Source: Pyrinomonas methylaliphatogenes (GTDB lineage: Bacteria > Acidobacteriota > Blastocatellia > Pyrinomonadales > Pyrinomonadaceae). From it: DNA of 64,000 nucleotides. Each line of letters opens with the position of its first letter. Position 1 is the first letter of the stretch. Location of the stretch: positions 248,001 through 312,000 of the forward strand of contig NZ_CBXV010000002.1 of assembly GCF_000820845.2 (NCBI RefSeq). Direction: 5' to 3'. This document shows positions 44,059 through 52,655 of this stretch, piece after piece. The position numbers were made by a program, and so were the translations under genes. A model generated the notes under the pieces. The model saw only the letters and a list, made by a program, of their open reading frames with translations, did not search any database and was not told the origin of the DNA.

Positions 44059-45900
44059 TCACTTCCGAGCTTTTTCGGCTCTCGCATCCAGCGGTTGCGC
44101 CCGCAGCCCGGCGCCGATCTCGAACATGCCGGGGATGCCGACGGGCAGCCGCCCGGCGATCTCGACTTCGCCGAAGATCGCCCGCGCGGCGGCTTCCTGC
44201 GCTACGTCCTCGATGGCGTAGGCGGCCATGTACACGGGCGCTTCCGGGAACTGGCGGATCAGGTAGGGGCTACCGAAGGCGACGATCGCCGTCCGTTTGC
44301 CGAGCGCGAGAAGCTGTCGGATGAAATCTGTCTGCCGGTCGGGCAGCGCGACCGTCCCTTTGAGCGCAGCGCGTTTGACGAACGGTGCGATGATGATGTT
44401 CTCGGCGCGCTTCGCCTCTTCGATCATCTGCGCATATTCAGCCTCGGTCGTGCGCGGATCGGCCTTGAGGATCCGCGCCCCCTTGACGCGCCGCTCGATC
44501 TGCGGGATCAGCGTCCGGCCCTCTTCTGGGTCATCGTCGGCGGCGACGACGACGTAGAGCGCGCTAGCGGCGCGCGACTGGGCCAGCGGAAGCAATCCGC
44601 CTTCGTTTCGTAGAAGCGTCATGGAACGCTCGGCGACGCGCCGCGCCTCTTGAACGTTCTCCGGCTTCTCCACGAGCCGATTGACGGCGCTCAGATCGAC
44701 CATCCTGTTCTGGACCAGTCCCAAGCGGTATTTGGCGCGCAACAGACGGCGAACCGAATCGTCGATCCGCGCTTCTGTAATCTCGCCGCGCCGCACGGCC
44801 TCTTCGATCGCCTTGATCGCCGCCGTCGGATCGGGCGGAAGGAGCGCTACGTCGGCCCCGGCTTTGATGGCACGCACGGCAGCATCCGGTCCGGGATAAT
44901 TCTTCGTGATCGCGCCCATGCCGAGCGAATCGGTGACGATGATGCCATCGAACTTCAGCTCGCGCCGGAGAAGATCGGTCGTCATCTGCGGCGAGAGCGT
45001 CGCCGGGTGACGGTCGCCCGTGATCTTCGGCAAAGCGACGTGCGCTGTCATGACGGCATCGACGCCTGCGGCGATGGCCGCGCGAAACGGCACGAGTTCC
45101 ATGCGATCGAGTCGCGCGCGGTCAACCTCGATCGTCGCCAACCCGATGTGCGAATCGGTCGCCGTATCGCCGTGACCGGGGAAGTGCTTGGCTGTGGCAA
45201 GCGCGCCGCCATCGCGCACGCCGCGGACGAAAGCGGCGACGAAGCGCGCGACCTGTTGCGGATCAGCGCCGAAACTGCGGATGTTGATCACGGGATTGTC
45301 GGGATTGTTGTTGATGTCGGCGACCGGCGCGTAGAGCCAGTTGACGCCGATGGCGCGCATCTCTTCGGCGATGATGCGCCCTTGGCGATACGCCGCCTGA
45401 ACGTCGCCCGTCGCCGCCACGCCCATGTTGGTCGTAAACGGCGTGCCGTTCTTCATCTGCATGCGCAAGCCGCGCTCATAATCGGCAGCAATCAGCAGCG
45501 GAAGCTTGGAAAGGCGCTGCATCTCGTTGGTCAATGCGGCGACTTCGTTGGGGCTGCCGCCGCGGACGATGAAGCCGCCGACGCGGTTCTGTTCGATCTG
45601 CTTGCGCACCTCGGCGAACCGCTCGCTGGCGAAATTCATGAATTCGCTCGACGCGGCGACGACGATCATCTGACCGATCTTCTCGCGCAAAGAGAGGCTG
45701 CGCAATGTGGTCTCAACCCACTCATTCTCGCCGCGCGCATCCGCTTCTCTGTGTGCCACCAGCGGCACGACATCGAGCAAAAGGACAAGGACCAAGAATC
45801 CGACCAAGATCCTTCTGAACGTCATCGCCCTGTCGAAACCCTTTTGGACCATCGCCTCGCGCCGCCTTGCGCGAATCATCGCCCTTCCTCTTCTCATCAT
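44059..45900 (-). CDS. exported glycoside hydrolase family 3 beta-N-acetylhexosaminidase (NagZ-like)
   Basis: 613 residues. After an N-terminal hydrophobic segment (ILVGFLVLVLLLDVVPLVA) comes the GH3 barrel: ADYERGLRMQMKNGTPF, the NagZ-type general acid/base dyad in AKHFPGHGDTATDSHIGLAT (Asp and His), and the nucleophile Asp in GIIVTDSLGMGAI. A second alpha/beta GH3 domain (about residues 400-600) is present, as in two-domain exported enzymes, in contrast to one-domain cytosolic NagZ. Predicted to release terminal GlcNAc from glycans or murein. Its ATG overlaps the upstream stop as TAATG; internal Met at 45825 would put the signal segment at the N-terminus. Confidence 0.9.
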   Translation of the reverse strand: MMRRGRAMIRARRREAMVQKGFDRAMTFRRILVGFLVLVLLLDVVPLVAHREADARGENEWVETTLRSLSLREKIGQMIVVAASSEFMNFASERFAEVRKQIEQNRVGGFIVRGGSPNEVAALTNEMQRLSKLPLLIAADYERGLRMQMKNGTPFTTNMGVAATGDVQAAYRQGRIIAEEMRAIGVNWLYAPVADINNNPDNPVINIRSFGADPQQVARFVAAFVRGVRDGGALATAKHFPGHGDTATDSHIGLATIEVDRARLDRMELVPFRAAIAAGVDAVMTAHVALPKITGDRHPATLSPQMTTDLLRRELKFDGIIVTDSLGMGAITKNYPGPDAAVRAIKAGADVALLPPDPTAAIKAIEEAVRRGEITEARIDDSVRRLLRAKYRLGLVQNRMVDLSAVNRLVEKPENVQEARRVAERSMTLLRNEGGLLPLAQSRAASALYVVVAADDDPEEGRTLIPQIERRVKGARILKADPRTTEAEYAQMIEEAKRAENIIIAPFVKRAALKGTVALPDRQTDFIRQLLALGKRTAIVAFGSPYLIRQFPEAPVYMAAYAIEDVAQEAAARAIFGEVEIAGRLPVGIPGMFEIGAGLRAQPLDARAEKARK

Positions 45901-47093
45901 TACCCCTTCGGTTTACCCCAGATGTCTATCTTCTCCCCACCGCGCGCTTCGTCCGTCGGCGTGACGCGCACATGTTCCGGCGACGGGCAGCGCATGTCGG
46001 TCATGCGCGCGCGCGTCATCGGCAGACGCACGGCGTTCGCCCCTTCACCGCGCAGCAAATAGACCTCCAACCACTCGGCGCCGGCCACCTGCGCCTCGGT
46101 CGGTTGCGCGGGCTTGCCTTCATTGTACCTTTGATCGATGGCGTTGACCCGTTTGAACTGGCGCGCCACGCGCGGTTGAAACCCGCGCGCGTCGAATTCG
46201 GTTTGAAAAACGCGCTTCGGTTGCGGACCGGCATCGGCGACGACCAAGCGCAGCTTTCCCGGACCGGCGACCAGCACGGCCATCGCCACCACATCGCCGG
46301 GCCGCCAGTAGAATTCGCGCTGTGCTGGCGCTTCTGCCCAACGCTCGTTGCGCCAGAACGGATGCCAAGCGTCGCGCACGGCGCTCCGTTTGCCGTTCTC
46401 ATCGACCGAAAAGGACCACGTCAGCCCAGCGTCTATCTCCTGCTCGCCGGCGCGCCCGCCCATGTAAACGGAGAAGTTGTCGAGCGGCTGACCGTCCTTC
46501 GGATCGAGACGCGAAGGATCGGTTTGCGGCTGGCCCAGTCTGATGATGCCGATGATGCCGGTCCAGCGATCGAAACTCGAAACCGCTTTGCGGTAATAAG
46601 CCCCCGGAAAGCACGGAAGCTCTGGGACAGGAGATATCTCCGCGTCGCTTGCCGCAGACGCTGCGGCCTCGCTCGAAAACTTGACCGCATCGCCGACTTT
46701 CAGGTGCGCGATGACCCAGCGGCGCGCCGCGCCATGTGCGCTCAAGACGAAGCCATCTTTGCCGACGCTGATCGGTCCGGGATCAGCCTTGTACTCGAGA
46801 TGAACGGCTCGCGCCCGGTCGCGCACTTCGACCACCTTGCCGCCCACGATGTAAACATCTACGCCGGAAGCGTTAGGCGGATCCTTGCGGTATTTTTCGG
46901 GAGTGTAGATGACCAATTGGTCATCGCGCCGTAAGATGTCCCTGCCGCTGATGGGATAGCTCGCCCCGTCCGGCGCGAAGATGAACTCTTTAGCCTTCTG
47001 CCCAAGCGCAACGCCGAAAATGATGGAGAAAGCTACGGGAAGGCATGCGGCGAAACGAACCGCAGGCGAGAGTCGATCAGGCGTTCTGCTCAT
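45900..47093 (-). CDS. secreted protein of unknown function
   Basis: 397 residues with a signal peptide (RFAACLPVAFSIIFGVALG). The mature part is mostly beta-strand-like (YPISGRDILRRDDQLVIYTP; VDVYIVGGKVVEVRDRARAV; WHPFWRNERWAEAPAQREFY) with Trp/Arg clusters and no motif I recognise; there are two cysteines (LPCFPGAYY; DMRCPSPEH). AAAGGTG before the ATG at 47093 supports this start; an open frame continues to 47207 but overlaps the permease gene. It is coupled to the GH3 gene by TAATG and so probably works with it at the cell surface. Confidence 0.7.
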   Translation of the reverse strand: MSRTPDRLSPAVRFAACLPVAFSIIFGVALGQKAKEFIFAPDGASYPISGRDILRRDDQLVIYTPEKYRKDPPNASGVDVYIVGGKVVEVRDRARAVHLEYKADPGPISVGKDGFVLSAHGAARRWVIAHLKVGDAVKFSSEAAASAASDAEISPVPELPCFPGAYYRKAVSSFDRWTGIIGIIRLGQPQTDPSRLDPKDGQPLDNFSVYMGGRAGEQEIDAGLTWSFSVDENGKRSAVRDAWHPFWRNERWAEAPAQREFYWRPGDVVAMAVLVAGPGKLRLVVADAGPQPKRVFQTEFDARGFQPRVARQFKRVNAIDQRYNEGKPAQPTEAQVAGAEWLEVYLLRGEGANAVRLPMTRARMTDMRCPSPEHVRVTPTDEARGGEKIDIWGKPKG

Positions 47094-47172
47094 CTTGTCA
47101 TCACCTTTCACGGAAATTCCGTCCGTCATCGGGCCGAAGCCGATTGTCTCGGAAAGAGGCCGTTTCTCCGCG

Positions 47173-48456
47173 CTACAAGAACATCGCCGCGCCGAGCACG
47201 AGGCCAATTAGGCAGACGATGATCATCGTCGGGAGAGTCGCGCGCGTGATCTCTTCGACACGCACGCCGACGTAGTTGGCGACCCACACGTTCTGCGTGT
47301 TGGTCGGATCGCACACGTTCTGCACCTGCACGACCGACATGATCGCCGCAAGAAGCGCGAGCGGCGGCAAAGCTCCGGTCGCAAACATGATCGAATAGAC
47401 GCCGATGCCGACACCGAACGGATTCAATGGCCCACGATAGAGCGCCAGCGGCGAAAGCAGCCCGAAGAAGAGCACGTAAGCTGCGGGCGAACGTAAGGGA
47501 ATGGCCGCAACGAGCGGCGCGAGCGCCTCTTTCACCGCAGGCAGAGTGAGCGCGTTCAAAAGCATGCCGATGCCGATCATCAAGATGGCTGCCGGCGCGC
47601 CATCTTCGACGCCGCGCACGGCGGAAGCCGAGAGCGTGCGCACGGCGGCGCGCGGCTCGGTCAACAACACGCCGAAGAGCGCGCCAGCGAAAAAGGCCGG
47701 AAGCTCGCGCCAGCCGAATCCGACGTAAAGCACGAGCGGCACAAACGGCGTCAGGAAGGCGACGAGCGGCACGCGCCTTTTGCCCTCGGTGCGCGCGAGT
47801 ATCTCCTCTTTGGTCGTCACGGCCCAGAAACGAAGCTCCGGCGCGCGCCGCGCGGCGATGAAGGCGTAGATGGCGACCGCTGCCGCCGTAATCGCGCAAA
47901 GGCCCAGGGCGAACCGCGCCACTTCCGGCGGCAACGGAGCATCAGGTGCAATTTGAAGAATCTCGCGATACAAGCGCCACAGCGCAATGTTGAAGACGAA
48001 GCCGGTCGCAAACGCCATCAGGAAGAAGACGGCGGCGAGCTTCCGTGGGATCCCGAGGCTCATCATGATCGGCAGCACGAGCGAACCGACCATGATGATC
48101 GCGCCGAGTCCGGTGAGCGAAGTGAAAAGGATCGCCGTTACGGCCATCAACGCCGCGGCGACGATCATTGGGCGATCCCCGCCATACTCCGCCGCGCGCT
48201 TGATGATCTCTTCGGCGATGCGCGTTTGAATCATCACGCGCCCGAGCATCGCGCCGGCGAAGACGGCGACGTAGGCAGGCGCAAGCTTTACAGCTCCGGC
48301 GGCGACCACATCATTGAGAATTACCGGGAGCGGCGCGCCGACCAAAGCGGCGACTGCGACCGCCATCGCTGGCACGGCGATGATCGCAGGAACGGCGCGC
48401 GCAAACATCAACGCGGCAAAGAGAGCGAAGACTAAAAGAAGCAATGGACCGCTCAT
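47173..48456 (-). CDS. IT-superfamily (GntP/CitM-like) permease
   Basis: 427-residue membrane protein with about 11-12 helices in two repeats. Each half has a hairpin-like Gly/Ser/Thr-rich segment: ILFTSLTGLGAIIMVGSLV in the first and VQVQNVCDPTNTQNVWVANY in the second, the position of substrate/ion sites in this superfamily. It belongs with gluconate/citrate/C4-dicarboxylate-type carriers, but the exact family is not clear. It starts the permease-secreted protein-GH3 run on the minus strand (79-bp gap to the next gene). Substrate unknown; an organic acid or small glycan product would fit. Confidence 0.75.
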   Translation of the reverse strand: MSGPLLLLVFALFAALMFARAVPAIIAVPAMAVAVAALVGAPLPVILNDVVAAGAVKLAPAYVAVFAGAMLGRVMIQTRIAEEIIKRAAEYGGDRPMIVAAALMAVTAILFTSLTGLGAIIMVGSLVLPIMMSLGIPRKLAAVFFLMAFATGFVFNIALWRLYREILQIAPDAPLPPEVARFALGLCAITAAAVAIYAFIAARRAPELRFWAVTTKEEILARTEGKRRVPLVAFLTPFVPLVLYVGFGWRELPAFFAGALFGVLLTEPRAAVRTLSASAVRGVEDGAPAAILMIGIGMLLNALTLPAVKEALAPLVAAIPLRSPAAYVLFFGLLSPLALYRGPLNPFGVGIGVYSIMFATGALPPLALLAAIMSVVQVQNVCDPTNTQNVWVANYVGVRVEEITRATLPTMIIVCLIGLVLGAAMFL

Positions 48457-48509
48457 GGGTTTAAAGCTCGATCATCGCCGGCGCATAAAACGAAATCGAA
48501 TCTGGCACC

Positions 48510-48554
48510 GCCGATCTTGCCGGTCCGATCTCAGGCGAGTTGGACCGGCAAGAT
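48510..48554. terminator. perfect 15-bp stem-loop downstream of the TonB receptor gene
   Basis: CGATCTTGCCGGTCC (48510-48524) and its exact complement (48540-48554) enclose 15 nt. It lies 42-86 bp after the receptor stop and 54 bp before the permease start. There is no U-run, so the terminator role is inferred from position and stability. Confidence 0.6.
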
Positions 48555-48595
48555 CGAATATTCCGAGGCGAGATCCGCCCTCCAACATTCGCCTT

Positions 48596-51500
48596 TCAGA
48601 AAGTATATCGCGCCACAAGTTGGATGATGCGCGGGCGATTGCCCTGTGTTGTGACTATGCCGAAGTTCGGACTGTTGACGTTCCTTTCGGGAGTGCCGAA
48701 GACGACGTAATTGAAAGCGTTCAAAAATTCGGCGCGGAGTTGAATCTTCTGCCGCCCCTCGTTCCACGTGAAGTTCTTCAAGAGCGACAGATCGACGTTG
48801 CGATATTGATCGCGCCGAATGTCGTCATACGTGCGCGCCGCGTTGCCGAACTTGAACGCTGACGGCGAAGCGAACGCCCCCGTGTTGAAGACCGCGCGCC
48901 CATTACGCGCCGCGTCGCGTAGATCTTCGCGGCTGAAACCGTTCTGTCCAACTCGATCGGGGCGACGCACGGCGTTACCCACTCCAGCCAACGTTGTCAA
49001 TCCCGTGAACGAATCTGCGATTATTTGAATCGGCGCACCCGATTGAAGGATCACAGTCCCGCTCACTTGGTAACCACCCAAGAAGAGATCGACGAAGCGA
49101 TTCAAATTTCGCCCGAAACGACGCTTGCGACCGAAAGGCAACTCATAGGTGAACGTCGCCGTGAAGCGGTGCGGTACATCGAGGGTTGAAAGCGAATACT
49201 CTCCGCCTTTGTAGTTATAGACGTCTTGCACCGGCGTCGGATCTAAAAAGGCGGCGCCGTTGCCCACTCCGCTCGTATCCATCAGCTTCGACCACGTGTA
49301 ATTGACGACAGCCGATAGCCCATCGCTGAAGCGCTTCTGCAAGTTGACTTGAAACGCATTGTATTTGCTGTCGCCGATGAGCGGGCGAAACCACAGGACC
49401 GCAGTGTACTGCGGATATGGGCGGAGAAGTTGCGCGCGCGGGATAAACGCGCCGTTGAAAGATGGCGAAGTTGGAATCAAACCTTGGAACGGATTGGGGA
49501 CCATCTGATTGAGGAAGGCCGCGGGCGAAGCGCATGGGATGTTCAAGGTGAACGGCGCGCTCGACAAACTGCTACATGAGTTCGGTTGTGAGTAGTTGTT
49601 GAGCGCATAATCGAGAACCGCGGACGATAGTTGGTTGAGATTCAATTGCTGCACCGGCAGATGCACGCCGCGGCTGCCAACATACGCAAGATCGAGCACG
49701 AGGTTCCGTGCCAGTTGACGCGAGACGACCAAATTCCACTGCTGATTGTAGGAGTTCTTCCGCACCGGCTCGACGGCGTAGACTTGATCGCCCAAACGGG
49801 TCAACGCGCCGAGCGAATTGCCGACCGGTCCGGGCAAGCCGTTCGGGAACGGATCGGTCAGAAAGACCGTCCCCGCGCCGACTTGCGCCGTCTGCGACGA
49901 CTGGATCAAGCTCGTGGTGAAGTTGGTCCCTTGCGCAGTTGGATTTTCGAGCGCGAGCGGCAAATAGAAGATCCCATAACCACCGCGAACGGTCGTCCTC
50001 TCGTTGATCCCATAAGCGAACCCGACGCGCGGCGCAAACAGATGGTTCGCGCGCGTCTGCGGGCCTTTCGGAAAGGAGAGCAAACCGCGTAAGTTGGTGA
50101 AGTTCGGGCTGAGCTGTCGCACGAACGGATCCGTCGGCGCGGGGACGCGACCGTTGAGCGGCGACGGCGCATCGAAATCGAAGTTCGTCACAAGCTGACG
50201 CACCTCCGCCGTCCCGGGCTCGAGCTCATAACGCAGGCCAATGTTCAGCGTAAGATTACGCTTGACGCGCCAATCGTCTTGAACGAAAGCCGCTTTGTAA
50301 TGCTTGTAGAGCGTCAACGGCGTGACGATCTCGCGATTGCCGCTCGATGGAAGGCCGAGCAGGAATGAAGCCAAAGCCGAACCGGAAGCTGCAGAGTTGG
50401 CGAAAGAGACGGTCGCCACCGGACCGCGAGTCCACGTCCGGTCGAAGCTGAACGAACCGACCGGCGTGAAGAACTGGAACGGATAGAAGCGATATAGCCT
50501 GAACTCGCCGCCCGCTTTGATCGTGTGCGAGCTGCGGATGATCGTCACCGCATCGGCCACCGTATGCACATCTCGCGGTTGATTGTTGCCCGCGCCGCCG
50601 ATCGTGCTGCTGTTGATCTGCCCAGGAGGCGTCAAACCATCAGAGCCGCCGCCGATGGTAAAATCCGGGAATTGGAGGTTCGCCGCGTTGACGAGCAAAT
50701 ATGGCGGAAGTCCCAGCAAGGTCGGATTGAAACCTTGCCCGTTCGGACGCTGATTGGCCCGCACGCGCGTGTAACCATAGCGCGCGTTGTTGATGACGCT
50801 CGCGCTGAAAGCGTAGACGTGATTGAACGTGAAATTGCCGAATTGGTCGCGTATCGTGCGCGCGTTCGAAGCCGGCGACTTGAAGTAGTTCGGGAAAGCA
50901 TCGACGCGTTTTTCGTACGAAAAACGCGCGAAGAAGCTCTGCTTGTCTGAAACCTTCTGATCTATTCGCGCCGCGACGATGTCGCGCGTAAAGCGTGATG
51001 TATCGTTGATGATGAAGTTGTTGATGACGCCCGGAATCGGCTGACCGTCAACCGGACTGACGAATCGCGTCCCCGAAGAGTTTGGCAGCGGGATGTAGGA
51101 TAAGACATTGAGCGCGACCGGATCGAGACAAGCGGAAGTGCGCGGCCCCGGAGCGCAAACCGGCAGACTGCTCAAGTCGTTGTTCGGGAAGGCCGGTCGC
51201 CCCTGCACGACGGTGCGCGTCCGCACGCCCTGCGGCGTGATGGTATCAACGTAATAGGGGACGAGCGGCCCATAAGGGTTGAAGATCTGGCCGAAGGGGA
51301 CGGGCGCTCCGGCTGGCCCACTCGGATTCCCCGGCGCGAAATAGTACTCCGTGCGCGTCCCATTGCTCGACGTAAAACCCAGTACGCGCGCGCGGTCCAG
51401 AAGATCCGATAGATCGCCGCGCCGCTCCGCCGCCGTCGGGACGGTCAGCAACTCGCGCGTGAAAGGATTGTCCTCTCGCCTCGCCTCGTAATTGAAGAAG

Positions 51501-52462
51501 AAGAAGGTCCGATCCTTGCCGCTCCACAAAGCCGGTCCGCCTTCGCCAAAACGCGGCAGATAGACCGGCCCACCGATGGCCCCGCCGAACTGATTTCGGT
51601 TGACATCGATCCGCGGCAACCCCTGTTTGTTGCGGAAGAAACCGTTAGCGTTCAGCTTGTCGTCTTGAAAATATTCGTAAAGCGAACCGTGGAAACGATT
51701 GGTCCCGGCGCGCGTCGCGATGTTGACGATGCCGCCAGCAGTGCGCCCGAACTCGGCCGGCGCAACGCCCGATTGAATTTTGAACTCGCGGATCGAATCC
51801 TGCGGCGGCGAGACCGCTACGCCCTGAAAATCGCCCACCGTGTTCGTCACCCCATCAAGCAACACATCGTTCGATGAAGCGCGCCCGCCGTTGACCGAAA
51901 AGTTCGAATCGAAGAAGTTGCGGTTCGCCGCTGAACCAACTTGATTATCCGGAGAACCGAGCGCCGCGCCGACATCTATCACGCCAGGAACGAAAGGGAG
52001 AAAGTTGAAGATGTTGCGATTGGCCGTCGGCAGATCCTCGAGCAGTTTGGTCTCGATCGTCGTCTCAAGCTGCGACGTTTCGGTTTGCAGAAGCGGCGTC
52101 GTCTCGCCCGAAACCTCCACCACCTCCTGCACGGTCGCGCTCAAGGCGAAATCGAGCGTCGCCGTCTGCGCCACCTCCAATCGCACGTTCTGGCGAACCT
52201 GGCGCGCAAAGCCCGCCCCCTCGACGCTGATGTCATAAACGCCAGGCTGCAAGAACGGGATCGTGTAGCGTCCCTCGCCGTCGGTCACGACGCTTCGGCT
52301 GATCCCCGTCTCTTTGGAAGTGGCCGTGACGGTCGCGCCGGGGACGACGGCGCCCGCAGAGTCGGTGATCGTGCCCGCGATGGTGGCGGTGATCGTCTGC
52401 GCTCTGATCGGGAGGGCAAAACAGGCGAGGCAGGCCAGCAGCGAGAATCCAAACCTTTTCAT
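48596..52462 (-). CDS. TonB-dependent outer-membrane receptor with carboxypeptidase-regulatory domain (Oar-like)
   Basis: 1288 residues. Signal peptide FGFSLLACLACFALPIRAQT; residues ~25-110 are a CarboxypepD_reg/Ig-like domain (TITATIAGTITDSAGAVVPG); a plug with GGRASSNDVLLDGVTNTVGD follows, then a long 22-strand-type barrel whose last residues are IIQLVARYTF, the terminal-Phe OmpA/Bam signal. This class replaces SusC in Acidobacteriota. AAGGAG 8 nt before the ATG at 52462 beats the in-frame GTG at 52471. Upstream lie a promoter and a dre-like operator matching that at the GntR gene, so it is predicted to be induced by an amino-sugar phosphate. No SusD homologue is seen. Confidence 0.93.
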   Translation of the reverse strand: MKRFGFSLLACLACFALPIRAQTITATIAGTITDSAGAVVPGATVTATSKETGISRSVVTDGEGRYTIPFLQPGVYDISVEGAGFARQVRQNVRLEVAQTATLDFALSATVQEVVEVSGETTPLLQTETSQLETTIETKLLEDLPTANRNIFNFLPFVPGVIDVGAALGSPDNQVGSAANRNFFDSNFSVNGGRASSNDVLLDGVTNTVGDFQGVAVSPPQDSIREFKIQSGVAPAEFGRTAGGIVNIATRAGTNRFHGSLYEYFQDDKLNANGFFRNKQGLPRIDVNRNQFGGAIGGPVYLPRFGEGGPALWSGKDRTFFFFNYEARREDNPFTRELLTVPTAAERRGDLSDLLDRARVLGFTSSNGTRTEYYFAPGNPSGPAGAPVPFGQIFNPYGPLVPYYVDTITPQGVRTRTVVQGRPAFPNNDLSSLPVCAPGPRTSACLDPVALNVLSYIPLPNSSGTRFVSPVDGQPIPGVINNFIINDTSRFTRDIVAARIDQKVSDKQSFFARFSYEKRVDAFPNYFKSPASNARTIRDQFGNFTFNHVYAFSASVINNARYGYTRVRANQRPNGQGFNPTLLGLPPYLLVNAANLQFPDFTIGGGSDGLTPPGQINSSTIGGAGNNQPRDVHTVADAVTIIRSSHTIKAGGEFRLYRFYPFQFFTPVGSFSFDRTWTRGPVATVSFANSAASGSALASFLLGLPSSGNREIVTPLTLYKHYKAAFVQDDWRVKRNLTLNIGLRYELEPGTAEVRQLVTNFDFDAPSPLNGRVPAPTDPFVRQLSPNFTNLRGLLSFPKGPQTRANHLFAPRVGFAYGINERTTVRGGYGIFYLPLALENPTAQGTNFTTSLIQSSQTAQVGAGTVFLTDPFPNGLPGPVGNSLGALTRLGDQVYAVEPVRKNSYNQQWNLVVSRQLARNLVLDLAYVGSRGVHLPVQQLNLNQLSSAVLDYALNNYSQPNSCSSLSSAPFTLNIPCASPAAFLNQMVPNPFQGLIPTSPSFNGAFIPRAQLLRPYPQYTAVLWFRPLIGDSKYNAFQVNLQKRFSDGLSAVVNYTWSKLMDTSGVGNGAAFLDPTPVQDVYNYKGGEYSLSTLDVPHRFTATFTYELPFGRKRRFGRNLNRFVDLFLGGYQVSGTVILQSGAPIQIIADSFTGLTTLAGVGNAVRRPDRVGQNGFSREDLRDAARNGRAVFNTGAFASPSAFKFGNAARTYDDIRRDQYRNVDLSLLKNFTWNEGRQKIQLRAEFLNAFNYVVFGTPERNVNSPNFGIVTTQGNRPRIIQLVARYTF

Positions 52463-52524
52463 GAGCTTCACTCCTTCGCGAAACGAGATCTTCGAGTTTC
52501 CGGCTGAGACGACTACCGGAGTAG

Positions 52525-52536
52525 TGGACTATACCA
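52525..52536 (-). promoter_or_regulatory. dre-like (NagR/DasR-type) operator at the TonB receptor promoter
   Basis: On the minus strand the site reads TGGTATAGTCCA, with flanks C...CT. It matches 10 of 12 positions of the DasR/NagR half-site palindrome TGGTCTAGACCA as I remember it. It lies just downstream of the -10, at the transcription start. The same 11-mer occurs at 62591-62602. Confidence 0.65.
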
Positions 52537-52547
52537 GACGCTTGAAC

Positions 52548-52576
52548 TTTTAACTCAGACCGCCGCCGGAAGTCAA
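52548..52576 (-). promoter_or_regulatory. promoter of the TonB receptor gene
   Basis: Minus strand TTGACT (52576-52571), 17 bp, TTAAAA (52553-52548). Start expected near 52541, with the dre-like site at about +5 to +16. An ACTAC-CGGA-GTAGT inverted repeat follows at 52512-52525. Confidence 0.5.
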
Positions 52577-52655
52577 TACCCTCCGAAGCGGCGCGCGCAG
52601 AGCCCTTCCGCCCGTCGCGCGCCGAGAGCCGCGCGCGGCCCCGGACCGCCCATCC

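Noticed and set aside
47094..47207. Extension of the secreted protein into the permease gene
   Set aside because: Would hide the signal peptide behind a Cys/Ser-rich stretch; AAAGGTG supports 47093.
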